Positions 9,175 to 17,342 of a stretch of 64,000 nt of DNA are shown one piece after another; positions within the stretch are counted from its first letter, which is position 1, and every line of letters begins with the position of its first letter. The stretch is from Paraburkholderia sp. BL9I2N2. GTDB lineage: Bacteria; Pseudomonadota; Gammaproteobacteria; Burkholderiales; Burkholderiaceae. Location of the stretch: NCBI RefSeq assembly GCF_004339745.1, contig NZ_SMGP01000002.1, positions 558,001-622,000 of the forward strand, in the 5' to 3' direction. The position numbers and the translations under genes are program-made. The notes below the pieces were generated by a model that had not been told where the DNA came from, searched no databases, and saw nothing but the letters and a program-made list of their open reading frames with translations.

Positions 9175-10599
9175 TCAGATAGCGACAATAACTGTCGCGA
9201 TGCAAAGGCCGATGACCAGCATGCTCAGCCGGTCCTTGATTGCAAACACGATTGGATCGTCGTGCATCTGGCCGCGGAATGCAAGCATCCAGACTCGGCT
9301 GATCCAGTACAACAAAAGGCCGAACAAGAACCAGAGGGCGTGTTGATGATGATACAGGATGCTGATTTCGGAAGAGTTCATGTAGAGTGCAAGAACCAGC
9401 ACGGCAAGGTATCCGGACGCGGTACCGAATGAACGCAGGATCCCCAGGTCTTGAGTGATGTAACCGCGCCCTGCTACCGCGCATTCGCCGTCTCGCAACA
9501 AGAGTGCATCGAGTTCCGTGTAACGCTTGACCATCGCAAGGCTCAGGAAGATAAGTACTGAAAACATGATCAACCAATGCGAAAGCGGAATGTCGTCGGC
9601 CGCGCCGCCAGCGGCAATACGTACGGTGTACAACGCAGCGAGCGTAAAGACGTCGACGAGCATCATGCGCTTGAGCGCGAACGAATAAGCCACGGTCGCG
9701 ATGAGATAACACGCCAGCACCAGGCCGAATTCAGAAGGCAGCAAAACCGTCAGCGCGGCGCTTGCCGCGAGCAGCGCAAGCGTCAGAAAAATACCGAAGG
9801 TCAGTGATAGCTGGCCCGACGCGAACGGCCGGTTGCGCTTGCGCATGTGACGCCGGTCGGCATCGAGATCGAGCATGTCGTTCAGCAAATACACGGATGA
9901 CGCGCAAAAGCTGAAAGACAAAAAGGCGATGCCTTCGGCGAAGATGGAATTGACATCGGTGAAGCGATGCGACGCCAGTAGCGGCACGAAGATCAGCAGA
10001 TTCTTGACCCACTGATGAACCCGCATTTCCTTGATGACGAGGCGCACGAAGGAACGTTTCCGCTCGAAGAAAAGGGTCGTATTGTTGACCTTCTGCGCCG
10101 CGGCAGCGATATGACGGCTTCCCACGACAATCGCCCTGCGCGCCTGCTTCCAGACGGCGACATCGGCGAGCGCATTGCCGCAGTAATCGAAGCCACCCAC
10201 ACCGAATTCCGCCGATAGCGCGCCCGCCTTGTTTTTGCCGGACAGATTACGCGCCTCGTTACTCGCCATGACACCTTTGAAAAAGCCGAAGTGGGTGGCG
10301 ACTTGTTCCGCGAATCGTTGGTTCGATGCAGTGCAAAGGTACAGGTCGCGCCCGTTCGACTGTTCCTCGCGCAAGAACTCGACAAACCTCGGGTCGTACG
10401 GAAGCACCGACACATCGATTGCCACGCGCGAAGCAATCTGTGCTTTCAGATTCGCCTTCCCTCGCAGTAACCACACGATGCAGTAGAACGCATAGAGAGG
10501 ATTCCTCTTAAAAAGGACAAGAAAAGACTCAACAAGAAGATCGGTGCACGTTAGCGTCCCGTCGAGGTCGACACACAGGGGAATGCTTGCATCAGACAT
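9175..10599 (-). CDS. UbiA-family prenyltransferase with N-terminal HAD domain (DPPR-synthase-like)
   Basis: 474 residues. Residues 1-180 form a HAD-type hydrolase: DLDGT at 11-15 is motif I, CTASNQ about 89 motif II, and DYCGNALAD about 138-146 motif III/IV. The rest is a polytopic UbiA domain with the first Asp motif N240-D-x-x-D244-x-x-x-D248, followed by RNRPFASG, and a second motif YSFALKRMMLVDV. This Asp arrangement is that of decaprenyl-phosphate phosphoribosyltransferases, which move phosphoribose onto a polyprenyl phosphate. The fused HAD domain could remove the 5-phosphate (inference). ATG at 10599 is preceded by GAGG six bases upstream. Operon with the SMR carrier. Confidence 0.86.
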   Translation of the reverse strand: MSDASIPLCVDLDGTLTCTDLLVESFLVLFKRNPLYAFYCIVWLLRGKANLKAQIASRVAIDVSVLPYDPRFVEFLREEQSNGRDLYLCTASNQRFAEQVATHFGFFKGVMASNEARNLSGKNKAGALSAEFGVGGFDYCGNALADVAVWKQARRAIVVGSRHIAAAAQKVNNTTLFFERKRSFVRLVIKEMRVHQWVKNLLIFVPLLASHRFTDVNSIFAEGIAFLSFSFCASSVYLLNDMLDLDADRRHMRKRNRPFASGQLSLTFGIFLTLALLAASAALTVLLPSEFGLVLACYLIATVAYSFALKRMMLVDVFTLAALYTVRIAAGGAADDIPLSHWLIMFSVLIFLSLAMVKRYTELDALLLRDGECAVAGRGYITQDLGILRSFGTASGYLAVLVLALYMNSSEISILYHHQHALWFLFGLLLYWISRVWMLAFRGQMHDDPIVFAIKDRLSMLVIGLCIATVIVAI

Positions 10600-10886
10600 G
10601 TTTTGCCTCGGACTGTCGTCGTTAGTTTTACTTGTATGCCGACGCAACGAACTGTCGGCCTATGAACAGCCTACTTGGGGTGATTTGCATGCGATGGTAC
10701 GCGGCGTATCGTATCGATCCGTGCGATAGGCCACCTTCATCGCCTCGAAAACCGGGGAACATTCAGCCAGCGCATTTCTTTTGCCCGACGTATTCCTGTG
10801 TGCACACGCGGCTACATGCGGCGACTGCGGTAGGGAAAGATATCTGGCGCCTTGCCAGCAATCCCATCTTCTTGGAGGAAGTCCTG

Positions 10887-12083
10887 ATGAACGAACCACT
10901 TTCCCGTCCGGGCATTCGCTGGCTTTTTCTCGCTTTCATCTATTTCGTGATGGCTTCCGCGTCGTTCAGCGGCTTCTTCACAAAGTGGCAGTTTCGCGAG
11001 GACATGCCAGTTCTGTTTGCGACCGACGCGTCGCTGCCTGCGATGCTCGACGGAACCGCCGAGCGCCCGTATGTATACCGACAACTGTTGCCGCTCATTG
11101 CCAACAGCATTGAGCGCGCGTTGCCGATCAGCGTCCGTGATCACGCCACCGCCATATTGTTCGACAAAAAGCGCAACTATCATCCCATTGCAGAGTTCTA
11201 CCCAAATGCCGTCGACGCCCGCAACCCCCAATACGCCCTACGCTATTACCTGATCTATGCCATGTCGTTCGCGTCGCTGCTGCTGGCGATGTTCGCCCTG
11301 CGCGCGGTATGCATCGACATGCAGCCCAACCGGGTTGCCGCCACGCTGGCGCCGATCGCCTTTGCAGCGATCCTGCCGCTTATCCTCACCGTTGGCGGCT
11401 ATTTTTATGATCCGCCGGAGCTTCTGTTCATGGCGATAGCGGTCTGGTTCTCAATGCGAGGGCGGGTGTTATGGCTCATCGCGATTACCGCACTGGCGAC
11501 GTTGAACAAGGAGTCTTTTTTCTTTTTCATCCTCACCTTGTTCCCGTTCTTGCGCACACGGTTTTCGGTTAAAGCAACGTTGGCGGTCCAGTGTGCGTTG
11601 CTGGTCGTCGCAGCGGCGGTCAACGTGGTGATCAAGCTGAAGTACGCGCACAACGGCGGCGGCGTCGTGACATACCACCTGATGGAGAATCTCGTTTTTC
11701 TTATCCATCCGTCGAGTTATATAGGCTTCGAATACAACTACGGCATTCCAACGACCAAGGGCTTCAATGTGATCAATATCGTTTTGGTCGCGGCGCTCGT
11801 GCGCACCGCGTGGGGCAAACTTTTGCCGGCCGTGCGACAGCATTTGAAGATTGCCCTGCTGGTCAATGTGCCGTTATTCCTGGCGTTTTGCTATCCTGGA
11901 GAATTGCGCAACTTCAGTATGTTGAACGTCGGGTTCGTGATCACTATCTGCGTCAGCATTGCTGCGTATCTGGACCGGAGTTATCGAGCGCTACCTGCAG
12001 CGGCGGTGCCCGTGGGCGCAGCTCCCGAAAGCACGGTGCCTGCAGTCGCGCAGTCTGTAAGCGCGCGCACAGCGGTGCCGTGA
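10887..12083 (+). CDS. multi-spanning membrane protein, possible GT-C-like transferase
   Basis: 398 residues with about nine or ten hydrophobic helices, from RWLFLAFIYFVMASASF at the N-terminus to VGFVITICVSIAAYL near the end. A long loop after helix 1 carries AERPYVYRQLLPLI, a motif I associate with uncharacterised polytopic proteins of envelope polysaccharide loci. Another loop has YFYDPPELLFM. The topology, with a large first periplasmic loop, resembles GT-C glycosyltransferases that use polyprenyl-linked sugars, but I cannot identify the family. ATG at 10887 has a strong GGAGG upstream; the longer frame upstream is not used. It diverges from the UbiA-HAD/SMR pair, 287 bases away. Confidence 0.75.
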   Translation: MNEPLSRPGIRWLFLAFIYFVMASASFSGFFTKWQFREDMPVLFATDASLPAMLDGTAERPYVYRQLLPLIANSIERALPISVRDHATAILFDKKRNYHPIAEFYPNAVDARNPQYALRYYLIYAMSFASLLLAMFALRAVCIDMQPNRVAATLAPIAFAAILPLILTVGGYFYDPPELLFMAIAVWFSMRGRVLWLIAITALATLNKESFFFFILTLFPFLRTRFSVKATLAVQCALLVVAAAVNVVIKLKYAHNGGGVVTYHLMENLVFLIHPSSYIGFEYNYGIPTTKGFNVINIVLVAALVRTAWGKLLPAVRQHLKIALLVNVPLFLAFCYPGELRNFSMLNVGFVITICVSIAAYLDRSYRALPAAAVPVGAAPESTVPAVAQSVSARTAVP

Positions 12084-12097
12084 TGATTAACCCAACC

Positions 12098-12137
12098 GTT
12101 TAATCCGTTGGTCGCGGGTTCTAGTCCCGTATGGACC
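12098..12137 (+). other. degenerate 3' half of tRNA-Lys (possible attachment-site remnant)
   Basis: The segment matches the 3' half of a bacterial tRNA-Lys: anticodon TTT followed by AATCCG (anticodon-stem side), the variable loop TTGGT, and an intact T-arm CGCGGGTTCTAGTCCCG. The acceptor side has decayed to TATGGACC and there is no 5' half and no CCA. It cannot fold as a tRNA. Such 3' fragments are typical of sites left by integrative elements that use tRNA genes as attachment sites. The true tRNA-Lys gene is not in this window. Confidence 0.6.
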
Positions 12138-12148
12138 GAGACGAACTA

Positions 12149-12174
12149 GCTCCCAGTGCATCGGGAGCCTTTTC
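12149..12174 (+). terminator. rho-independent terminator
   Basis: GCTCCC pairs with GGGAGC across an 8-base loop and is followed by CTTTTC. It lies just beyond the tRNA-Lys fragment, in the place a tRNA terminator would occupy, and 66 bases after the stop of the membrane-protein gene. It could serve either. Confidence 0.65.
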
Positions 12175-12262
12175 ATTCGTGTCGCGAGTGGTGTGCCGAC
12201 CGGCATGGAGGAAGTCTGCAGCCTCAATGCACTTTGCTTGCCTCAGTCACCCACTAATCAAA

Positions 12263-12424
12263 TTAGGGCTTGTCGGTCGTGACCCTCCCATCGGCGAACT
12301 TCGTGATTAGCGTCGAAGATCCGCCGGTCTTGCTAATAGCGAAACTGGACCATGTCGCGACAGGGGACTTGATCGGGTCGATCAGCGTCTTGGCCGCGGG
12401 TTGACCGTAATTAACTGATCGTCC
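12263..12424 (-). pseudogene. 3' end of an unidentified gene, 5' truncated
   Basis: This minus-strand frame reads about 50 residues of ordinary-looking protein, including QPAAKTLIDPIKSPVATW and TLITKFADGRVTTDKP, and ends with TAA at 12263-12265. There is no start codon in the open stretch, and an in-frame TAA stop (12425-12427) closes its 5' side. I do not recognise the protein. Its truncation point coincides with the 5' truncation of the oppositely oriented TPR gene, so both appear cut at the same rearrangement junction. Confidence 0.5.
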
Positions 12425-13522
12425 TTAAAGAGCCGAGTTGCCTACCGGCAGGCGATCACGCTCAAGCCGCGTTTCGTACGCGCATACGTTAATCTCGGGG
12501 TCGCGTTGCGAGATCTCCGGCGCTTTGATGAGGCATTGCTTCAATTCAAGAAGGCGCTTTCGATCGATCCGAACGACGCAGGCGCGCGCACCAATCGAGC
12601 TCAGACGAATTTGCTGCTCGGCGAATTCGAACACGGCTGGCGCGAATACGAATGGCGTTGGCGTGATGGCACCTGCAGCCACGGTTTTCCGCAGAACACC
12701 CTATGGACTGGCACCCAACCGATAGACGGCAGGACAGTGCTCGTTCATCATGAGCAGGGGTTCGGCGACACGCTGCAATTCGTGCGTTTTGTAGATCGGC
12801 TCAGTGCAGCTGGCGCTCACGTCGTGTTGCGTGTTCAGGATGCCCTGTTGCCGCTCCTCCAAAATTATCGGGATGCGGCCGAAGTCATCGGTGAGACAGG
12901 GCAAGTGCCACATTTCGACTATCACATTCCAACCCTGAGTCTGCCGTTTGCGCTCAAGGTTCGTGCACCCGATCTCGCGCTATCCGATGCATATGTGCAG
13001 GCAGACGGTGCGCTTGTCCCTCAATGGGACGATTTTTTTACAGGCTCCATTCGACGGCCGAGCATTGGGATCGTGTGGTCGGGAAGCCGTACGCATCTGA
13101 ATGATCACAATCGGTCCATTTCGCTTGAGCAACTGAAGCCGGTGTTCGATGCCGACGCGGATTTCTTCGCGTTGCAACCGGATGTACGCGACAGTGATCG
13201 CGCGTGCCTCGCGCAACTTGAGCAGCGCGGGGTGCTGCGCGATGTTTCCGGGCGGCTCACCACGTTCGCTGAGACTGCTGCGCTGATCGCTCGCCTCGAC
13301 CTCGTCGTCAGCGTCGACACAGCTGTGGCGCATTTGGCGGGGGCGCTTGGGAAACCCGTATGGATTGCTTTGCCGTTCATGCCGGACTGGAGATGGCAAC
13401 TCGACCGAAGCGATAGTCCGTGGTACCCAAAGGCGCGGTTGTTTCGACAAACGACGCGAGGCGATTGGACTGGCGTAGTTGCAGCGCTTCGCGCAGAGAT
13501 CGACGCATTGCGGGGCGCCTGA
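12419..13522 (+). pseudogene. 5'-truncated TPR protein with glycosyltransferase-like C-terminal domain
   Basis: The frame opens right after a TGA (12416-12418) in the middle of a TPR unit: YRQAITLKPRFVRAYVNLG, then RFDEALLQFKKALSIDPND, then the linker GEFEHGWREYEWRWR. After that comes a heptosyltransferase-like (GT-B) fold: HHEQGFGDTLQFVRF and, near the end, DLVVSVDTAVAHLAGALGKPVWI. Intact relatives carry many TPRs ahead of this domain and often modify or assemble envelope glycans. Here most TPRs are missing and the only possible starts are weak (for example TTG at 12506). The C-terminal domain itself looks undamaged, so a short product may still be made. Confidence 0.7.
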
Positions 13523-13829
13523 ATGGTGAGCCACCCGATAGAGAGCGCCCCATCCACTGCTCGCCGCAGGTTCGGGTCGCAAATTTGGTCGCGCCTGTTC
13601 CGTCGTGCCACTTGCCCGCTTTGAGCGACTAAGGCGCGTCGGATTGCCGGGTCGGGCCAGTTTCTGCCATTCGCAACCGTCCGCTATCGAGCCGACATTG
13701 ATGTGGTAAAACGGTGCTGGCCAGGCTGCGCTTCGCGCACTAGTCTTTTGCATACAGAGCAGGCGCCTCACATCCAAGCTGCGACCGATGTACGGGCCAG
13801 CTCAGAACTCAACCGTTGGAGATACTGGT
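13523..13829. other. intergenic stretch without a gene
   Basis: No supported gene. The sequence GGGTCGGGCCAGTTTCTGCC with its surroundings has the look of degenerate intergenic DNA. The last bases (GGAG about 13818) are the ribosome-binding site of the next gene. Confidence 0.5.
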
Positions 13830-14318
13830 ATGAACGGTAAAGCTCTCGTTACCAGTGTATTGCTACTGGCTGGATTATTCTGCCCCGCGTCGCCTGCATT
13901 TTCTCAGTCATCTCCCCCGACGTCCGAGACAGCAAGACAAACCGAGGCGCTTGTCGACAAAGCCGCGGCGTTGATCGGGAGTAAAGGCAAGGTCGCGTTT
14001 TCGGAGTTCAGAATCAAAGGGAGCGAGTGGTTCCACGGCGACACCTATCTGTTCGTTTACGATCTGAAGGAAAATGTCTTGTTGAATCCGGCCTTCCCCG
14101 CCCGTGAGGGAACCAACGTCAGCGGTCAGAAAGATACCAACGGCAAGCCGTTTCATGACGTCATGATCCAGACGGTTGAAACGAAGGGTTCGGGCTGGGT
14201 TGACTACATGTTCCTGAGACCAGGGCAGACTCAGCCATCGCATAAATGGACATATGTGAAGGCAGTGAAGATCGACGGAGTTCCAGGCCTGGTGGGTTCG
14301 GGTTTCTATTCGGAGTAG
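13830..14318 (+). CDS. periplasmic single-Cache-domain protein
   Basis: 162 residues. A clear signal peptide (basic MNGK, hydrophobic LVTSVLLLAGLF, cleavage near PAFSQ) is followed by a stand-alone Cache domain. The helix TEALVDKAAALI, the ligand-pocket segment FHGDTYLFVYDLKENVLLNP, and the terminal GWVDYMFLRPGQ...KWTYVKAV are as in sCache_2 sensors. There is no membrane anchor or output domain after it, so the protein is probably a soluble periplasmic ligand binder. Free Cache proteins of this type may assist chemoreceptors or kinases encoded elsewhere. ATG at 13830 has GGAG upstream. It stands alone between two gene-poor stretches. Confidence 0.85.
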   Translation: MNGKALVTSVLLLAGLFCPASPAFSQSSPPTSETARQTEALVDKAAALIGSKGKVAFSEFRIKGSEWFHGDTYLFVYDLKENVLLNPAFPAREGTNVSGQKDTNGKPFHDVMIQTVETKGSGWVDYMFLRPGQTQPSHKWTYVKAVKIDGVPGLVGSGFYSE

Positions 14319-14954
14319 GTTCTGGCTAGCCTCGATTGATCGCCGCGCGACCTTGGCAGAACCCGTTTCGGCAACTGGTGTTGAGCGACCGCACTCGGCC
14401 TTCGAATTCCACAGCTTGTAATTCCGCTCCGGGTCGCGTGTCGCCAATCGACGACCGGCAGTGACCGGCCCAGTTAGAGACGATCGGCGTTCCGATGAAG
14501 ATTGTCGACAATCGGAGCTTGGCAGCGAGTGCGTGTCGGGTCTCTAAGACGGTCCGCCCAACTGCGAAAATACAGTCGCAATGGCCCGAGGTGGCTGTTA
14601 GCGCCGCTCGTGACCTCCATAATCGTGTCTTTCGGCAGAAATCGCACAAGTTGATCGCCGGGCGCCACGGGACCGAATTGTTTCGGTCGGCGCATCCAGT
14701 TATCGGCTTTTGCAAGGGCTGGGTCGAATCGCCGATCGCCAACGTCGCTGTTCTTGGACCGGGCGGTTGAAATAAGGATGGTCGCCCGCTGCATGCAAGG
14801 AAATGGATCGCAACGGTGAGAGGCCATCCGTGCCGGTAAGGGCGGTAACGGTTGCGGCCGACAAAGAAGCACCCACCCAGGTCGCCGTCAGCGTTGCTCG
14901 CCAGCGGCGCCCTGCGTACAGCCAACACGACTGGACGTTTGCATCATCGCAGCG
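14319..14954. other. gene-poor stretch
   Basis: 636 bases without a supportable gene. Open frames here are interrupted, have no ribosome-binding sites and encode Arg/Cys/Trp-rich nonsense. It may be decayed mobile or repetitive DNA. Confidence 0.5.
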
Positions 14955-15593
14955 TTATTGGCATGTCACATTCACATTGGAGATGTCGCCGTCCGGGACG
15001 GTGCCGGTGCCGTTCGTCACTACGCACGTCCGCGTTGGTGGGATCGGTTGCGCCGAGACCGTAACCGAATAAGCATCACCGTAGCGCACCTTCGTGGGAA
15101 AGTTGAAACTGCCGTTAGCTGCGAGAGCGAGGGAATTCGCGCCGTTGTTTTGCAGCGTGATGGTCGTACCCGGTGCGAGACCATTCAGGGTGCCACTCAG
15201 GGTATGACTGTTTGGGGTACAGACGACGTTAACATTTGCGTCGGCGGGGCCGTAGCCGCTTCCATCCTGGTGGTAGATAGTGCATGACTGCCCGACCGGC
15301 TGGGTTAGAACCGTGACGCTAAAGTTGCGGGAGCTGTCCACCGTGTTGTTAAACGAAAATCCCCCGTTGTTGCTCAGCGTCAGATTGTCGGTGCCGTTGT
15401 CTTGAAGGGTAACCGAACTGTTGGCGAGAAGCCCGGAGAGGCTGCCACCGACCGTATAGCAAGTGCCCTCGTCCAGACAGTCCCAACCACCCCCGCACGA
15501 AGACAATGTCAGTGCTATCGCAGCAGCAGCCAGATACGGGCGACAACGAAACAGGTGATGCGCGCTTTCGGCTGAGGAGTCAGCGGAGTTCAT
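14955..15593 (-). CDS. surface lipoprotein with two tandem beta-rich repeats
   Basis: 212 residues. The N-terminus carries a signal sequence ending in the lipobox LSSC (30-33), so the mature protein should be a lipoprotein. The rest is two copies of an 80-residue unit. Each unit has GxLSGL, then TLQ(D/N)NG, a NGxFxF turn, a V-T-V strand, QP, a Cys and a V-N-V-x-C ending. One unit is roughly 45-128, the other 131-212. The paired cysteines suggest one disulphide per unit. The function is unknown; similar repeats occur in secreted adhesin-like proteins of Burkholderiales. Low-GC residues (Asn, Thr, Ser) dominate, which suggests acquired DNA. Confidence 0.72.
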   Translation of the reverse strand: MNSADSSAESAHHLFRCRPYLAAAAIALTLSSCGGGWDCLDEGTCYTVGGSLSGLLANSSVTLQDNGTDNLTLSNNGGFSFNNTVDSSRNFSVTVLTQPVGQSCTIYHQDGSGYGPADANVNVVCTPNSHTLSGTLNGLAPGTTITLQNNGANSLALAANGSFNFPTKVRYGDAYSVTVSAQPIPPTRTCVVTNGTGTVPDGDISNVNVTCQ

Positions 15594-17277
15594 CTAGATC
15601 AACCTTAGGTCTGCATCAAAAGGGCTACCTTGCGTCGTCGGGCAACGCGTCTGTCGGTGCTCGACGATCAAAATAAGGTTCGTGCGGGAACCGACCGCGC
15701 CGCACCGGAATCATCACGACCTATGCTCACACCGGGCAGGACCACCGTCGGCGGCCATGTCGGCTGTGTCAAACCGCACGCTTCGATCGAGGCTTGTCGA
15801 AGCTGCGCCGGCGAGAACAGCGCACAACACTTCAGTCGTCATTCGGAGCATCGTTTGACACGCCAGCGTGTGGAGCGCAGTCGTGAAACCTGTGCGTATT
15901 GCGCAGAGCGCGAGAGCGGCTGGCTTACCCGGCAACCTGCGACTAAATTATTACCAAATCATTACGAAGGCTATGCTTCGCATCCGTCCACGACAACCGG
16001 GCAAACCCGAGGGTGCACTGCAGCAAACCGTTCTGTAACAAGAGGTGTCGCTGAGCTGCGCCGGGTTGATCCCAAGTAATTTTGGAAACCTGTGCATTCG
16101 CGATCCATACGCCACCTGAACGGGCCCAGCGTGAAGGGCGGCTTCCGAAGTGCAATGAGTCGCCATCCGGTGCCACAGCTGACCCGACGCCACGGACCGC
16201 GAGTGAATGACCACTGCATCCTGGAATCGGACGGCTAAGTAGGGCTTGGTCCGACGTCCGTAGCGGGTCGAAAGTGTGAGTTCACTGACGCTGGAAGCTG
16301 CCGTCCGGCTGCTCGAGGCCACCACCGTCAGCAATCCATCACATTGCTGACGTACAACGGAGACCGCCTCAACGACAGCAAGGGCCGAAATTGAGTCACT
16401 CATACGACATTGGCGCAGAAAGCCCGAACACGAGAGCCGCGGCTGTCTTGGCAAACTGGAGACATGGACCGCATTTGGCGCACGGAGGTTCTAGGCGGAG
16501 CGAAGGCCTCACTACTCCACCGGCAATTCATACGTTCGCAGCAGCAGTTCGCGGACCTCACATTAAACAGGCAACGCGGATGGGGCTTCCACAGGCCACC
16601 GGTAGCGACATTCGCGTGCGTCGCACCCGCTGGCAAATGGTGTTGAACTCGCGGCCATGCGTAACAATTTGCGGCACGCGTCGATTTCGACCGTCTCCAC
16701 CTATCCTCAGGCAACAACGCTCGTTCGTTTGACATGCTGCTGTTGGCTTAACCGCAATCAAGCACGTCAGTTCGAGGCATTACCGACGCTGTTTGATTGA
16801 CGCCGACACGCGCCTCGCCCGTCCACCGCATATCCTCGGCCACAAGTTCGGTCCGAGGCCAAGCCGCCTCGGCAGCGGCCTGCTTAAGTCGGACGGTTCA
16901 ATCAGCTGGAATGACGAGCCCGACACCCTGTGGTCCAGAGGGGGTTTCGCCCTATTCTGGAACCGCCGCCTGACCGACTTGGCTTTAACCCGCGATCCAT
17001 TGCAAGGCGCGTGGTACGCGTTCTTCCATTCGAAAGAGTTGCGTGCAAACTGGAAAATGGGCAAGACGAGAAACGCCCGTAGGTTGCAAGCGTGGCCAAC
17101 GCGAGCCACAGGAGCCTCAACTCTCGTCTCTGTATCGGGCCCACCTGCAGATCAGCCACGCCAAAAACTGTGCGCCGCACCATGAAATTCCGCTGTGCCG
17201 CATGCTTTGTCGTATCTAAACAGCCGTTCTTTCGATCCCGCAGACTGTGTTGCACGCCCATAAATCGCAAAAAGGGA
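15594..17277. other. 1.7-kb gene-poor stretch
   Basis: No coherent gene on either strand: frames are short, lack ribosome-binding sites and show no recognisable motif. This is the longest non-coding stretch in the window, and its base composition is less GC-rich than the core genes. It fits decayed accessory DNA. Confidence 0.5.
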
Positions 17278-17278
17278 T

Positions 17279-17342
17279 TTGACAAACTATCTTAAGATAT
17301 ATATCTTAAGACACATCTTAAGACACAAGCGGGAGTACCAAG
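17279..17342 (+). promoter_or_regulatory. PadR-gene promoter with three operator-like 12-bp units
   Basis: A -35 box TTGACA (17279-17284) is followed 17 bases later by TATCTT (17302-17307) as a possible -10. Superimposed are three related units: the perfect palindrome TATCTTAAGATA at 17288, TATCTTAAGACA at 17302 and CATCTTAAGACA at 17314. The ribosome-binding site GGGAG is at 17331-17335. The units overlap the likely -10 and transcription start, which is where a repressor should bind. Autoregulation by the PadR protein encoded directly downstream is the simplest reading. Confidence 0.75.

Noticed and set aside
12090..12180. Functional tRNA gene
   Set aside because: The 5' half, D-arm and CCA end are missing, so it cannot fold into a tRNA.
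14326..14928. 200-codon minus-strand frame
   Set aside because: Arg/Cys-rich with no ribosome-binding site or recognisable motif; overlaps other open frames equally well.
16391..16735. Overlapping ORFs of 110-113 codons on both strands
   Set aside because: Composition-driven, mutually antisense and without family features.
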